DNA from: Chitinophaga pinensis
GTDB taxonomy: Bacteria; Bacteroidota; Bacteroidia; Chitinophagales; CAIOSU01
Direction of reading: 5' to 3'
Assembly (NCBI GenBank): GCA_945901065.1
Contig: CAMDKI010000005.1
Location: forward strand, 62,001-126,000
DNA length: 64,000 nt
In this document: in pieces, positions 42,820-51,536 of the stretch
Numbering within the stretch: position 1 is the first letter of the stretch
How the letters are laid out: each line of letters starts with the position of its first letter
Program-made: the position numbers and the translations under genes
Notes under the pieces: model-generated
Told to the model about the DNA's origin: nothing
What the model saw: only the letters and a program-made list of their open reading frames with translations
Databases searched by the model: none

Positions 42820-45800
42820 ATGTTTACAAAAATCAAAGAGCAACTTTACCTTAATCTGTTTGCAGCCCTTGCGGTTTTGGTAGCACTTAATATAGGGGTA
42901 AGCGCCAATGCGCAAACTTCGATTCTTACAGAGAATTTTGAAGGCTCAACAGCCAGTTGGAGCTTTATAAACAATAGCGGAAACGGAAATAATTATTGGG
43001 GCGTTTCTGCTGGAGCTTGCGGCAACAGCACTAACATGTTGATAGTGCGCCGGAGCTCAACCGCTTGCCAATACCGGAACAATAATACCCACAACGTAAC
43101 CGCCAGAAAGCAGGTAGTATCAACGGGATATGATAACTTAACCCTCTCATTTGATTGGGTATGCAATGGACAAGCTGGTAGAGACTTGGGCAAAGTATTT
43201 TATTCTTTTAACGGCACCACCTGGACACAATTGACCACTGGAGGCGTAGCTGGTGTTTACCAAGGCACCACCACTTGGGCCAATCAAACGGCATTTGCCT
43301 TGCCCTCAGTACTAAACGATACCGTATTTTATATTGGTTTCAACTGGGTAAATGATAACAGTGGCGGTTCTTTTCCTGCTTTTGGTGTCGATAATATTGA
43401 TATTAAAGGCACTGTTATCCCTGCCGTGCCGCCTGAGGCACCTACATCAGGTATTTTTAGTCAAAACTTTTCATCGGGCAGCTTGCCAGTTGGTTGGATC
43501 AATACCGACATATCGGGCAATAGCGCAGGCAGTTGGTTTTTTAACAACCCTGGTGCCCGAACCATAAACACCACCACTAGCGCAAATGGTTTTGCCATTT
43601 TCGATAGCGACAATATTGGGCAAGACAATAAAGCCGAGAGCGCCGAATTGGTTTCTCCAGCATTTGATTGCTCTTCTTATGCTGTTGTAACTCTAGAACT
43701 AGAACACTATTTTAGGTTTTATGCCAACAGCGATTACCGCATATCCATAAGCGGCGATAATGGCGCTAACTATACTACATTAGCTTTCGATTCGGCAGAA
43801 ACCGCCAACGCGGCTACCCTAACTTATGATATATCGGCCTTCGCTGCTGGCAAAAGCCAAGTGAAGCTTAAGTTTTCATACAAAGGTAACTGGAGCTACT
43901 ACTGGGCTATTGATGATATTTTGGTTGAAGGACAAATGGCGGATAGTGCCGTGTGGACCGGTGGCACCAGTACCAACTGGAACACGGCATCGAACTGGAG
44001 CACCAATAACATTCCTACTACTGCCACTGCAATACTTATACCTGCTTCGGCAACCCGCATGCCTACCGTGCTGGCAGCGGCAGGTGCTGGTTGTTTCAAC
44101 CTAACTATTCAAACTGGAGCCACGCTCACAATTCAAACTGACTCAACGCAAGGGGGTAGCCTAACCATAACTGGCGATTTGTATTCCGATGGTACCATTG
44201 TGCATACGGGTAGCGCTTATGTAAGGCTATCGGGCTCGGGCAAGTATATTTCGGGCGATTTTACCTACGGAAGTAACGATAAGCAATGGCAATTTGAAAG
44301 TGGAGCAAGTTACTCACTGAATGGCGACTTTACCACTTACGGCGTAAAAGTACAAAGCGGTGCAGAACTTGATTTAAACGGACATCATTTATCCATTTAT
44401 TCATTCCAGCAATTAGGCTCTATAAACATTGGCTCGGGTACTTTGGAAATTGCCGGAAACGGAACCGTGCTCACCAGCGTTGGCTTTAATAGTGGCACGG
44501 GTACCGTTCACTTCAACTCAGGTGGCGCGGCTTGGGCATCAAAAGCCATTGTAAACCAAACGGTTCCTTCGGTATCTTATTATAATTTGGAAATCAGTAC
44601 CAATAATGGATATACTGTTACATTGGGCAATACCGGCTCTTTTAGCGTGCTGAACGATTTGACCATAACCAATCCAGGAGCTAAAGGTGGCATTATAAAC
44701 ACAGGTACTGATGGTTTAATTGCTGGCGACCTAAATTTGGGCGATGGCAGCAATAATGGCTTCACCTTTAATGTTGGGCACCGCATTTCGGGTGCTGGCA
44801 GCGCATCTTCTATTTTTTTTACTGGCAATGTGCTCGATAACCAAATCAACATAACATACACCAATGCTACTTTGGCCGCTCTAGGTAACTTTGATGGAGA
44901 TAACAGTATGACTTTTCCGGTTGCATATATAGGCACAGGTACCCAAATGGTAGTGCCTTTTACCTACAACAATCTCACCATTGGTGGCACTGGCAGCAAA
45001 GCGCTAGGCAACAATATCTCCGTAAATGGCAATTTAAATCTTACTTCGGGTACATTAACAACTGCGGTAAGCATGGTTAGCGAGAAAACATCGTTGAGTA
45101 ATGATGTTTTTGTAAACTACATTAATGGCGGAATAGCTATTGCCAATGCTGCTCCTACGTTGGCTAGTTTAATTACCAGTGGCAGCAGCATGACTGTTAC
45201 CGTGCCTGCGGCATATTCGGGATATTCCATTTTAGGTTGCAGTGTTTCTATCACCCACACATACAATGCCGATTTAGATGTTTATTTAGTAAGCCCAAGT
45301 GGCACCGTATATACTCTATCTACTGATAACGGTGGTAGTGGCGATAACTATAACAATGTTTATTTTGTAGATGGTGGTGCCGCTGCTAACACCGGCAATA
45401 TAACACTAACGGGCAATTATGCCCCCGAAGGATTTACTTTTGCTAGCATTGGTGGCGCCGCCAATGGCGTTTGGACTTTGTATGCCGTTGATGACGCCAG
45501 TGGCGACGATGGCACTATAACCGATTTCAAAATTCAACTTAGGAGCACGGCTACGCATGGCAATATAAATTTGGTTGGTAACTGGATAAACAGTGGTGGC
45601 ACGTTTAGCCCAGGTACCGGAACAGTAACGTTTAGCGGTACAAGTCAGCAAAGTGTAATTACGAATGCCCAGTCGTTTTACGCAGTTATGGTTAATGGCA
45701 CTGGTGGCCTGCTACTAAACGATGATGCCACCATTACAAGCACTTTGAGCCTAACTAATGGTGTAATATCCACTGGGGCCAACAAAGTAATTATCACCAG

Positions 45801-46902
45801 CACCACAGCAGCTAACTTATCGGGGCATAGTGCTGCGTCGTTTATCAACGGCAATCTTAGGAGGTATATAGCTTCCAATCTTTCTACCTATGCTTTCCCA
45901 GTGGGTAATGGTGTTGCAGCGGGCAATTATAAATTGGCTTCGCTTACCAATAACTTACTGGTTGGGGTAACATATATTGATGCTAGCTTCGGTGCGCTTA
46001 CCAACCATGATGATAACGATTTGAGTGTGTCAGAAGGGGGTACTAACTATAGCCGCATAAACCCTGCAGGAGTATGGACCATTGAGCCCAACAACCAACC
46101 ACTTTTGGGTAATTACAGCATATCATTATATACTGCTGGTTTCAATGGCTTGGCCGACAACGAATTTGTGGTGCTTAAAAGGCCGGTAGGCTCTGTTTCA
46201 GGTGCCGATTGGAGCACTGGCGCCGGATTATTGGATATTTTAGGCGGTGTTGGTCGTTTGGTTTCGGGCGGATTTGCCATGCGCTCAGGTTTGACAAGTT
46301 TCTCTGAGTTTGGCATCGGCGATGGGTCATCTGGTGGGTCGTCGCTGCCAATACAGTTAATGAGCTTTGAGGCAACTTTGAACGATAGGGCAGAGGTGGA
46401 GCTAAATTGGGCAACCGCTATTGAAATAAACAACGACTACTTTACCGTTGAGCGCTCTGCCGATGGTACCGCCTTCGAACCTGTTTTGGAAGCAGCCGGT
46501 GCCGGAAACTCAACCGTTATGCGCACTTACAACGATGTGGATAAAGAACCATTATTGGGCCTGTCGTATTACCGCCTTAAGCAAACTGATTATGATGGAA
46601 CCAGCACATACTCGCAAATGCGCAGTGTAAGTTTAGTAAGAAACAGTGTAGCACCCAGCATGGTGGTATATCCAAACCCATCGGCAGGCAACATACAAGT
46701 CGAATCGAAAGGAGTACAGGGCATGGTATCCATCATGATTACCGATATGCAGGGCAAAACCATTTACTTGCAGCACGAAATGATAAACGAAGGCGATACA
46801 CCAATTTCGCTAGAGCTGAAAAACAAACTGTACCCAGGTTTTTACCAACTTATAATGATGGGCACGAACGTAAACTTGGTCGAGAAAATCATTATCCAAT
46901 AA
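42820..46902 (+). CDS. 1,360-residue T9SS cargo with P/homoB domain
   Basis: Start at the ATG at 42820 (a GTG three codons earlier is not needed), with signal peptide ending SANAQ. Two jelly-roll/MAM-like modules with similar phrasing follow (NFEGSTASWSFINNSGNG; NFSSGSLPVGWINTDISGN). Then come a beta-rich repeat region with GNLNLTSGTLTT-type phrases and a proprotein convertase P domain at about 780-905 (SVSITHTYNADLDVYLVSPS, GVWTLYAVDDASGDDGTI). A fibronectin-like segment follows (VELNWATAIEINNDYFTVER) and a type A T9SS tail (VVYPNPSAGNIQVES). A structural or adhesive surface role is likely; no protease domain is seen with the P domain. Confidence 0.88.
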   Translation: MFTKIKEQLYLNLFAALAVLVALNIGVSANAQTSILTENFEGSTASWSFINNSGNGNNYWGVSAGACGNSTNMLIVRRSSTACQYRNNNTHNVTARKQVVSTGYDNLTLSFDWVCNGQAGRDLGKVFYSFNGTTWTQLTTGGVAGVYQGTTTWANQTAFALPSVLNDTVFYIGFNWVNDNSGGSFPAFGVDNIDIKGTVIPAVPPEAPTSGIFSQNFSSGSLPVGWINTDISGNSAGSWFFNNPGARTINTTTSANGFAIFDSDNIGQDNKAESAELVSPAFDCSSYAVVTLELEHYFRFYANSDYRISISGDNGANYTTLAFDSAETANAATLTYDISAFAAGKSQVKLKFSYKGNWSYYWAIDDILVEGQMADSAVWTGGTSTNWNTASNWSTNNIPTTATAILIPASATRMPTVLAAAGAGCFNLTIQTGATLTIQTDSTQGGSLTITGDLYSDGTIVHTGSAYVRLSGSGKYISGDFTYGSNDKQWQFESGASYSLNGDFTTYGVKVQSGAELDLNGHHLSIYSFQQLGSINIGSGTLEIAGNGTVLTSVGFNSGTGTVHFNSGGAAWASKAIVNQTVPSVSYYNLEISTNNGYTVTLGNTGSFSVLNDLTITNPGAKGGIINTGTDGLIAGDLNLGDGSNNGFTFNVGHRISGAGSASSIFFTGNVLDNQINITYTNATLAALGNFDGDNSMTFPVAYIGTGTQMVVPFTYNNLTIGGTGSKALGNNISVNGNLNLTSGTLTTAVSMVSEKTSLSNDVFVNYINGGIAIANAAPTLASLITSGSSMTVTVPAAYSGYSILGCSVSITHTYNADLDVYLVSPSGTVYTLSTDNGGSGDNYNNVYFVDGGAAANTGNITLTGNYAPEGFTFASIGGAANGVWTLYAVDDASGDDGTITDFKIQLRSTATHGNINLVGNWINSGGTFSPGTGTVTFSGTSQQSVITNAQSFYAVMVNGTGGLLLNDDATITSTLSLTNGVISTGANKVIITSTTAANLSGHSAASFINGNLRRYIASNLSTYAFPVGNGVAAGNYKLASLTNNLLVGVTYIDASFGALTNHDDNDLSVSEGGTNYSRINPAGVWTIEPNNQPLLGNYSISLYTAGFNGLADNEFVVLKRPVGSVSGADWSTGAGLLDILGGVGRLVSGGFAMRSGLTSFSEFGIGDGSSGGSSLPIQLMSFEATLNDRAEVELNWATAIEINNDYFTVERSADGTAFEPVLEAAGAGNSTVMRTYNDVDKEPLLGLSYYRLKQTDYDGTSTYSQMRSVSLVRNSVAPSMVVYPNPSAGNIQVESKGVQGMVSIMITDMQGKTIYLQHEMINEGDTPISLELKNKLYPGFYQLIMMGTNVNLVEKIIIQ

Positions 46903-46907
46903 GTAGT

Positions 46908-46938
46908 AGGGGCTAAACTAGTTTTCGCCCCTCTTTTT
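46908..46938 (+). terminator. terminator after the 1,360-residue T9SS gene
   Basis: aggggc/gcccct stem with an inner palindrome aaactagttt, followed by ctttttc. It overlaps the last codons of the convergent GNAT-nitrilase gene. Confidence 0.6.
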
Positions 46939-48516
46939 CAACCTTAGCGAGTACAAATCGGTGCGCCTATCCAACAAGTTTCGCACGCTACCTCCGGTAT
47001 GCAGTTCTTTTAGCAAGTCGATGTTCAAATCGGCAATTACCGTCATCTCGGTGTTTGGGGTAGCCTCTGCCACAATGGAGTTATTCGGAAACTGAAAATC
47101 GGAGGGCGAATACACACCCGATTGGGCGTATTGTATATCCATGTTGTTTACCTTCGGTAAGTTGCCCACACAACCCGCAATGGCCACATAACATTCGTTT
47201 TCAACGGCCCTAGCTTGGGCGCAAATCCTAACCCGGTTATAGCCCGTTTGGGTATCGGTAAGAAACGGCACAAACAATATTTCCATGCCTTGCTCGGCGC
47301 ATAGGCGCGATAACTCAGGAAACTCAACATCATAACATATCATGATGCCAATTTTACCACTATCGGTATCAAACACCTGAACCGAATCGCCACCGCTCAT
47401 GCCCCAATATTGGGCCTCGGCAGGGGTTATGTGCACCTTATAATAGCTATCCCAGCTTCCGTCGCGGCGGCACAGGTAGCCAACGTTGTACAACTTGCCT
47501 TTTTCAATGATAGGCATGCTACCCGTAATAATATTGATGTTGTACGATACCGCAAACTCCAAAAATTTCTTTTTCAGAGGTTCGGTAAAAGTAGCCAACG
47601 ACCTAATGGCCTCGGCCTCGGCCTGCTCGTTAAACTTGGCCATCAACGGTGCATTAAAAAACTCTGGGAACAAGATAAAATCGGCATGGTAGCCACTCAC
47701 GGCATCCACAAAAAACTCTACTTGATCGAGCAAACTACTTAAGTTAGAAACGGGGCGCATCTGCCATTGCACCAGCCCAATGCGCACCACCGATTTTTTC
47801 GAGCCAATAAGTTTTTCCTTTTCCTCGTAATATATGTTGTTCCATTCTATCAAAGTACCATATGCTTTGCTGTCGCGGTCGCCGGGCAAATAACCCCTCA
47901 ATACCTTCCTTACGTGGAAACCATTGGAAATCTGGAAGGAAAGGATTGGGTCGTAGAGTTCTTTCATCTCTACCTTTTCGATATACGCTTTGGGGGTTAG
48001 TTCATCAGCATGCATATTAAAATGCGGAATACGGCCACCAGCAATAATTGCCCTGAGGTTCAAGTTTTCACACAATTCCTTTCTCGCATCATACAAGCGG
48101 CGGCCAAGTCTCAAGCCTCTGTATTCGGGGTGCACAAAAACGTCGATACCATACAGCACATCGCCTTCATCGTCGTGCGTGCTAAAAGAATAGTTGCCGG
48201 TTATTTGCTCATAGGTATGGTTGTCGCCATATTTATTATAATCTACAATAAGCGAGAGGGCGCAGGCTACCACCTTACCATTTACTTCAATACAAATCTG
48301 CCCTTCCGGAAAAAGATCCAATAGCTTCTTTAAATGTTTGTTCGACCATGTAGGCTCTTCCAAATTGGGGTAGGCTAAGGTCATGGCTTCTTTTATATCG
48401 TCATGGTCTTCCAAGTCAAGCGTACGCAGGGTTATCAAGTACTCGTTGTCGGTTCTTGGTTGCGAAATCTTATTGGTTTCTTTGCCTTTGGCCGATTTAT
48501 CTTTAGGTTGGTTCAT
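46918..48516 (-). CDS. GNAT acetyltransferase-nitrilase fusion
   Basis: A 532-residue two-domain protein. Residues 26-225 are a GNAT acetyltransferase domain (DVFVHPEYRGLRLGRRLYDA is the acetyl-CoA-binding motif). Residues 245-525 are a carbon-nitrogen hydrolase with the triad in LFPEFFNAPLM (Glu), YYKVHITPAEAQYWG (Lys) and MICYDVEFPELSRL (Cys). The fusion is a known family in Bacteroidota and Proteobacteria, but its substrate is not established; an amide hydrolase coupled to N-acyl transfer is an inference. Cytoplasmic. Confidence 0.9.
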   Translation of the reverse strand: MNQPKDKSAKGKETNKISQPRTDNEYLITLRTLDLEDHDDIKEAMTLAYPNLEEPTWSNKHLKKLLDLFPEGQICIEVNGKVVACALSLIVDYNKYGDNHTYEQITGNYSFSTHDDEGDVLYGIDVFVHPEYRGLRLGRRLYDARKELCENLNLRAIIAGGRIPHFNMHADELTPKAYIEKVEMKELYDPILSFQISNGFHVRKVLRGYLPGDRDSKAYGTLIEWNNIYYEEKEKLIGSKKSVVRIGLVQWQMRPVSNLSSLLDQVEFFVDAVSGYHADFILFPEFFNAPLMAKFNEQAEAEAIRSLATFTEPLKKKFLEFAVSYNINIITGSMPIIEKGKLYNVGYLCRRDGSWDSYYKVHITPAEAQYWGMSGGDSVQVFDTDSGKIGIMICYDVEFPELSRLCAEQGMEILFVPFLTDTQTGYNRVRICAQARAVENECYVAIAGCVGNLPKVNNMDIQYAQSGVYSPSDFQFPNNSIVAEATPNTEMTVIADLNIDLLKELHTGGSVRNLLDRRTDLYSLRLKKRGEN

Positions 48517-48853
48517 GTTGTTTTTCTATAAATGATTGTTCGAAACGATAAAACCCAATCAGTGTTCGCCAAGTGCAAAGCAAACTTCAGGTATTACATG
48601 GCTAACTTGGCCCGGCAGCGCATTGAATAGCCAATCATGCTGCTCACCGCATACAAGACCTACAACAAATATACACTTTTGTGAGGCACTAAATATCCAA
48701 AGTAAGGGTGTTGGCTGCGCGTAAAACTACATTGAGTTATTGTTCTTTACGCTGTATTTGCACAGAAGTAGCTGTTAATTACTTATAGCGCTGCATACTC
48801 AGCGGCACAACACTATTAAAAATTTGTTCGAGCAATGGGGTTGTGAAAAAAAT

Positions 48854-48885
48854 GTACTTCATTTTAACTTAACAGTACTTCATTT
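48854..48885 (+). promoter_or_regulatory. 11-base direct repeat, candidate operator of the gldLM operon
   Basis: GTACTTCATTT occurs at 48854-48864 and again at 48875-48885, start-to-start distance 21 bases, two helical turns. With a TAACTTTG -7 box at 48928 the repeats would be centred near -83 and -62 relative to transcription start. This is the spacing used by LytTR-type activators. Repeat and spacing are seen; the regulator is inference. Confidence 0.4.
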
Positions 48886-48927
48886 ACAAAAACAAATGCG
48901 GCATTATCGCAAAAATCAGTTGCTTGC

Positions 48928-48935
48928 TAACTTTG
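48928..48935 (+). promoter_or_regulatory. -7 box upstream of gldL (TAACTTTG)
   Basis: A perfect TAnnTTTG match, but 336 bases before the gldL ATG and without a clear -33 element. Its use would give a leader of about 330 bases. Confidence 0.3.
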
Positions 48936-49270
48936 AAACAAGACTTTGTTGTAAAAATTTGTTTGTAAATGCTTTGTGTATAATAATTTAATTTAAATAG
49001 TTTAATGCTTGAGGCAGTTTAAATCCTTTGAGGGCAAATATTGTCTACTATTTTATACTTAGAGGCTTCAACTGTTCAATGCGATAACCATAAATTAACA
49101 AGACACTGTTAAAATAAAGAGAGAATTAGCGTAAATTGCGGTCAATATTAGGTTAGATAACGTGTGGTTACTCAAAATTATTGTTTTGAATGACTATTTT
49201 GTTGTCTGAAATTAATATATTAGCACATTGTACCAATAAAATTTACAAGCGTAACAAAAAATACACGGCT

Positions 49271-49786
49271 ATGGCATTGAAAAGTAAAGCCAAACTTGAT
49301 CCATTAAACGTCGCATATGGTGTAGGTGCGGCAGTGGTTATCACCGGGGCAATGTTCAAGTTTCTAAACTTCCCTTTTGCAAGCGAAATGCTATTTGTAG
49401 GGTTGGCGGTTGAGGCACTAGTATTCTTTATTTCGGCTTTTGAGTTGAAAAAAGATGAAGTAGACTACCGTTGGGATCGTATTTTTCCGCAACTAACCAA
49501 AGAAGGGGAGAATAAAATAGAACGAATTGAAGACTGGATTGAGCAAGCTGATTTGGACCCGATGGTTATTCAGCGCTTAACTAAAAGCATTGAACGTTTG
49601 GAACAGAACGTGAATAGGATGGCTGATATGTCGGATGTGGCACAACTTAACGACCAAGTAGAAAAGATGCGCCAATCATCGGAGATGTTTGAGCAAGAAA
49701 TTTCTAAGCTCAACACCAGCATTTCGCAGATGAACTTGTATTACATGCGAATGCTTGAAGTAATGGGGAATAAATCCCAAGCTTAA
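49271..49786 (+). CDS. gldL: GldL-like motor stator protein
   Basis: GldL and GldM form the proton-driven inner-membrane motor of T9SS and gliding. From the ATG at 49271 (MALKSK) the protein has 171 residues, shorter than usual for GldL (a little over 200, from memory). Two membrane helices lie at about 13-33 and 39-59 (AYGVGAAVVITGAMFKFLNF and FVGLAVEALVFFISAFELKK). Lys30, Glu48 and Glu58 match the protonatable Lys and the two Glu of the family; the His that often follows the Lys is Asn here. A cytoplasmic coiled coil follows (IERLEQNVNRMADMSDVAQL). No gldK is upstream. Confidence 0.88.
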   Translation: MALKSKAKLDPLNVAYGVGAAVVITGAMFKFLNFPFASEMLFVGLAVEALVFFISAFELKKDEVDYRWDRIFPQLTKEGENKIERIEDWIEQADLDPMVIQRLTKSIERLEQNVNRMADMSDVAQLNDQVEKMRQSSEMFEQEISKLNTSISQMNLYYMRMLEVMGNKSQA

Positions 49787-49830
49787 TCATTTCTACCCCG
49801 ATTGGGTTCAAATAAACCGAAGCAGGAAAC

Positions 49831-51486
49831 ATGAAAACCTCTAATCCATTAAGGCAGAAGCTTATCAATATGATGTATTTGATACTCATAGCGATGATAG
49901 TACTGAATCCTGCGTTGGAGTATATTGATATATTTACCGACTTGAATAGGTCGTTAGAGTATGCCAACGTGCGCCTCGATCAAAGAAATACACTTACAGT
50001 AGCTACCCTTGAAACCTTTAAAAACCTTGACCCCGAAAAGTACGAAGGAATGTATAATAAGGTGTTACTTACCAAACAAATTGCCGACAGTGCGGTGAAT
50101 TATTTGGAAGTAATTAAGCAAGACCTTATTACCGAATCGGGTGGTTACGACCCAGTATGGCATCACTTGAAACAAACTACCGATGCTACCATAGGAACTA
50201 ATGGTATTTATAGAAGTGAAAAAGGTCTTGAAATAAAGAAAGTATTGAGCGATACCAAATTGGCCTTGATGGAAATATTGGATAGTGCCAATGCAGAGAT
50301 GCTAGATACTGTTTTGCGTGTTGATGATTTGCTTCCGAAGGCAAAGCAAGTATACTACGAGTGGGATAAATATTATTTCGATAACGTTCCTTTAGGTGCA
50401 GTTGTAGCTACACTTACCAAGTTCCAAAACGATGTAAGGGTGGCCGAATCGTTGATAATGAAAAACTACCACGACCAAGTACAAGGCGAAGGCGGAACCG
50501 GAAACTATAATTTTGAATTTGTAGCAAGTGATAGTAGTTCGGCAACCGACACCATTCGCTTGGCTAAGGGTGTGAAAAAGTATGATGTGTTTACTGTTGG
50601 AGAAGACGGTGTAACTACGCTTACCTTGCCATCAAGTAAAATGGGTAGTGGCGGCGCTACTGGTCAGGCTACCATTTACGTTTACGACGACAATAACCAA
50701 GTAACCGACAGCTTTGCGTTTGTAAACGGACTAGGGGAAGTTTCTTTAAAAACTGACAAAATTGGCGAATTCTCTATTAAAGGTGTAGTGAAGTTTAGGT
50801 ATCCGGATGAGGTAAAGCCGTTACAGAAGGATAACCAACAGCTAGAGGAGAAGAAAAAGAAAGACCAAGAGATGCCTTTTGAGATAAACTATGCGGTTGT
50901 AAAAAGCAAGCCATATATTAGCCAGAAGGATTACAATATTCTCTATTTGGGTATCAATAACCCGATTAATGTTTACCACCCTGATTACCCAGCTGACAAG
51001 TACCAGGTAAGTATTAGCCAAGGTAAGGTAACTAAAGTAGACACCTCCTTTTATGCTAACGTGTTTAGAAAGGGTTTAGCAAGCGTGGTGCTAAAAGTAC
51101 CTGATGGCAATGGTGGCTATAAAGTAGTAGCTGAAGAGATATTTAGGGTGAAAGAGTTGCCTAAACCAACCGTAGTGCTATATAACAAGGAAGGGGGGGA
51201 AATACCAGCCAAGTTGTTTAAGATGCAAAAAGGTTTGGATGCCGTTACGAAAGAAATGGAAGTACCTGCCGACTTTAGGGTTATTGAGTATAGCATTACC
51301 TATGTTAATGCAAATGGTTTGGGTATTTTTAAAGAAAAAGTTAAGGGTTCATATTTTACTGGAAAATCAAGGGAGCTTATTGATTTAGCTCAACCTGGAG
51401 ACATCTTTATATTTGATGATATCCAGGTTAAAGGCCCTGATGGTGTAAATAAAGATGTGGAAGCCTTGGTATTTAACATATTATAA
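49831..51486 (+). CDS. gldM: GldM-like motor rotor protein
   Basis: A 551-residue protein, a little longer than typical GldM. The N-terminal segment RQKLINMMYLILIAMIVLN is the single membrane helix (about 9-30), with Arg8 in the place of the conserved family Arg. A long periplasmic part follows with a coiled stretch at 36-210, then beta-rich domains (DVFTVGEDGVTTLTLPSSK; MPFEINYAVVKSKPYISQKD). The end resembles the last GldM domain (GDIFIFDDIQVKGPDGVNKD), which in the canonical system contacts the GldK/GldN ring. Here no gldN follows; the third gene encodes a beta-helix/barrel fusion. Confidence 0.88.
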   Translation: MKTSNPLRQKLINMMYLILIAMIVLNPALEYIDIFTDLNRSLEYANVRLDQRNTLTVATLETFKNLDPEKYEGMYNKVLLTKQIADSAVNYLEVIKQDLITESGGYDPVWHHLKQTTDATIGTNGIYRSEKGLEIKKVLSDTKLALMEILDSANAEMLDTVLRVDDLLPKAKQVYYEWDKYYFDNVPLGAVVATLTKFQNDVRVAESLIMKNYHDQVQGEGGTGNYNFEFVASDSSSATDTIRLAKGVKKYDVFTVGEDGVTTLTLPSSKMGSGGATGQATIYVYDDNNQVTDSFAFVNGLGEVSLKTDKIGEFSIKGVVKFRYPDEVKPLQKDNQQLEEKKKKDQEMPFEINYAVVKSKPYISQKDYNILYLGINNPINVYHPDYPADKYQVSISQGKVTKVDTSFYANVFRKGLASVVLKVPDGNGGYKVVAEEIFRVKELPKPTVVLYNKEGGEIPAKLFKMQKGLDAVTKEMEVPADFRVIEYSITYVNANGLGIFKEKVKGSYFTGKSRELIDLAQPGDIFIFDDIQVKGPDGVNKDVEALVFNIL

Positions 51487-51536
51487 TGCAATTGACAACG
51501 AACAACTACATTCCAAAACCAACTAAACAAACTACA

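Larger units (their letters stand above)
48517..49270. other. long intergenic region upstream of gldL
   Basis: About 750 bases without a recognisable gene, AT-rich on the right side. It holds an 11-base direct repeat (48854-48885) and a TAACTTTG box (48928-48935), listed separately. The frame from 49190 that precedes gldL is not family-like. Confidence 0.5.

Noticed and set aside
49190..49270. N-terminal extension of GldL
   Set aside because: The 27 extra residues are basic and unlike the family; MALKSK at 49271 places the first membrane helix as expected.
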